64,000 bases of DNA from NCBI RefSeq assembly GCF_001029435.1, contig NZ_LDOV01000016.1, forward strand, positions 1 through 64,000, in the 5' to 3' direction. The notes under the pieces are model-generated. The model saw only the letters and a program-made list of their open reading frames with translations. It was not told the DNA's origin and did not search any database. This DNA comes from Photobacterium aphoticum. GTDB taxonomy: Bacteria; Pseudomonadota; Gammaproteobacteria; Enterobacterales; Vibrionaceae. How positions within the stretch are numbered: position 1 is the stretch's first letter; each line of letters starts with the position of its first letter. A program made the translations under genes and the position numbers. Positions 63,033-64,000 of the stretch are shown here, piece by piece.

Positions 63033-63905
63033 TTAGTCTTCGATAAATAGGCTATCAAAAGGTTGCCCAGGTAGATTTTGATCGCTGTACATCGTCTTCA
63101 AAACACGCTCAGCATTTTTACCCCATGCACCATCAAATCCGAACCCACTAAAGTGATTGTGCATACCTAATGCGTGAGCGAACTCGTGGGTGGCTACATC
63201 TTGCGGTGCCGTTCCATTACAGGTGATTTTCCCACCGTTGGCGCCCTGAAGACTATCCAGATTCACCCATGTGAAATTACCATCACGACCCCATTCCTTA
63301 GCTGGATATTTGATGCCGTAGTCTGTAGAAACGATATAGGATCCTGGAGTCGTGACATACGGTCCGACAGCAACGTTGCCCAGACTACAATATCCACTGC
63401 CACTCATATCTCCTGCTGATGTGCCTTGACTGAGGATCAGACCCCACTTGGTATCTAGGTGCGCAAGATCGATATTACTTGGATCAGACATATCAATCGT
63501 CACAACGCCTTTACGGTCAAACATCTTATAACCAACCAGACTCTCAATGTGGTTCATTGAGTTAATGAAGCGCTGGTCTTCCTTTTCTCGAAAATAAACC
63601 GGGATCAGATGTTCTTTCGGGAATCGAGTTAATGCCGGGGTTTCAGGAACATCATGGCCGTCTTCAAAACAGTAGATGCCGAAACTACACTCTTCTGTAG
63701 AGTCAGCGACATCCCACGTTTCCCCTTGCATATTGTTTTCACATAAACCACCTTCGGCTTGGTTCGTACATTTTACTGCACTCGCCACCTGCTCGTTCGT
63801 GTAGCCACTGCTCTTTTCACCATCGCCATCACTACCACCACACCCTGCGAGCACCGCCAGCGACAAAGCAACAAGTGACTTTTTAAAATTATCTACATTC
63901 AACAT
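63033..63905 (-). CDS. Metzincin-like zinc metalloprotease lipoprotein
   Basis: A 290-residue lipoprotein: signal with lipobox LAGC (Cys about 22), a Gly/Ser/Asp linker, a Cys-containing region (VKCTNQAEGGLCENN, ECSFGIYCFEDG) and a C-terminal protease domain with the zinc motif THEFAHALGMHNHFSG, which fits HExxHxxGxxH of metzincins. The following Met-turn could be the KTMYSDQNL segment. It is probably anchored to a membrane and faces outside the cytoplasm. The catalytic Glu is present, so it is predicted active. The substrate is unknown. No operon partner lies in the window. Confidence 0.82.
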   Translation of the reverse strand: MLNVDNFKKSLVALSLAVLAGCGGSDGDGEKSSGYTNEQVASAVKCTNQAEGGLCENNMQGETWDVADSTEECSFGIYCFEDGHDVPETPALTRFPKEHLIPVYFREKEDQRFINSMNHIESLVGYKMFDRKGVVTIDMSDPSNIDLAHLDTKWGLILSQGTSAGDMSGSGYCSLGNVAVGPYVTTPGSYIVSTDYGIKYPAKEWGRDGNFTWVNLDSLQGANGGKITCNGTAPQDVATHEFAHALGMHNHFSGFGFDGAWGKNAERVLKTMYSDQNLPGQPFDSLFIED

Positions 63906-64000
63906 CTTACAATCCGTTTAAGAAAAATCGGCTGATTGTAAATAGAACGCTATTTCGGAACAATTTCTCTTTATGCTCGCCGCATTTTTTATGTAACATA

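Overview
The window looks like a gammaproteobacterial chromosome segment, most likely from the Vibrionaceae. The reasons are a VemP-like arrest-peptide gene in front of an isolated secDF pair, a kefG-kefB pair, nupC, ovoA, creA, a yiaW/yiaV-type pair with a divergent AraC regulator, and many small lipoproteins. Base composition is near 50% GC by eye, which would suit a Salinivibrio- or Grimontia-like genus better than a low-GC Vibrio, but this genus-level guess is weak. There is no rRNA, convincing tRNA, transposase, integrase or CRISPR array. Most of the window is ordinary core or accessory chromosome.

Layout. 1-9.3 kb: lipoprotein, HD hydrolase, metC, secDF preceded by a VemP-like gene, a 3-hydroxyisobutyrate-dehydrogenase-family gene, and nupC with a long structured leader. 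9.3-20.2 kb: kefGB, several small secreted proteins (one with LRR-like 20-residue repeats), two GNAT acetyltransferases, a START-like protein, ovoA. 20.3-36.7 kb: the most striking region. A 2260-residue cadherin-like repeat protein is transcribed leftward. Divergently, a tight six-gene set encodes an Hpt protein, an HlyD-type adaptor, a hybrid-kinase-like protein lacking the phospho-accepting His, a TolC-type channel and two overlapping ABC half-transporters with degenerate ATPase motifs. I read this as a dedicated type I secretion machine with a phosphorelay module built into its operon. 36.8-42.7 kb: small proteins, META and CreA lipoproteins, a DUF2157-like membrane protein, an AraC regulator divergent from an aldehyde dehydrogenase. 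42.7-47.7 kb: a tolC-hlyD-permease-permease operon with no ATPase gene. 49.2-51.6 kb: an AT-rich NB-ARC/TPR (STAND) NTPase gene split by an 11-G tract, possibly phase variable and possibly an anti-phage gene. 51.9-64 kb: a CxxC protein, nitrilase-family and serine hydrolases, a second CPA2 antiporter, a yiaWV-like pair with an AraC regulator, two paralogous outer-membrane barrels and a metzincin-like lipoprotein.

Functional links inferred from sequence. The VemP-like nascent chain probably senses export and controls secDF translation. The Hpt and receiver proteins probably tune export of the giant surface protein through the co-encoded TolC/HlyD/ABC machine. KefG probably activates KefB in the neighbouring potassium efflux system. 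All functional statements come from reading motifs; no database search was possible.
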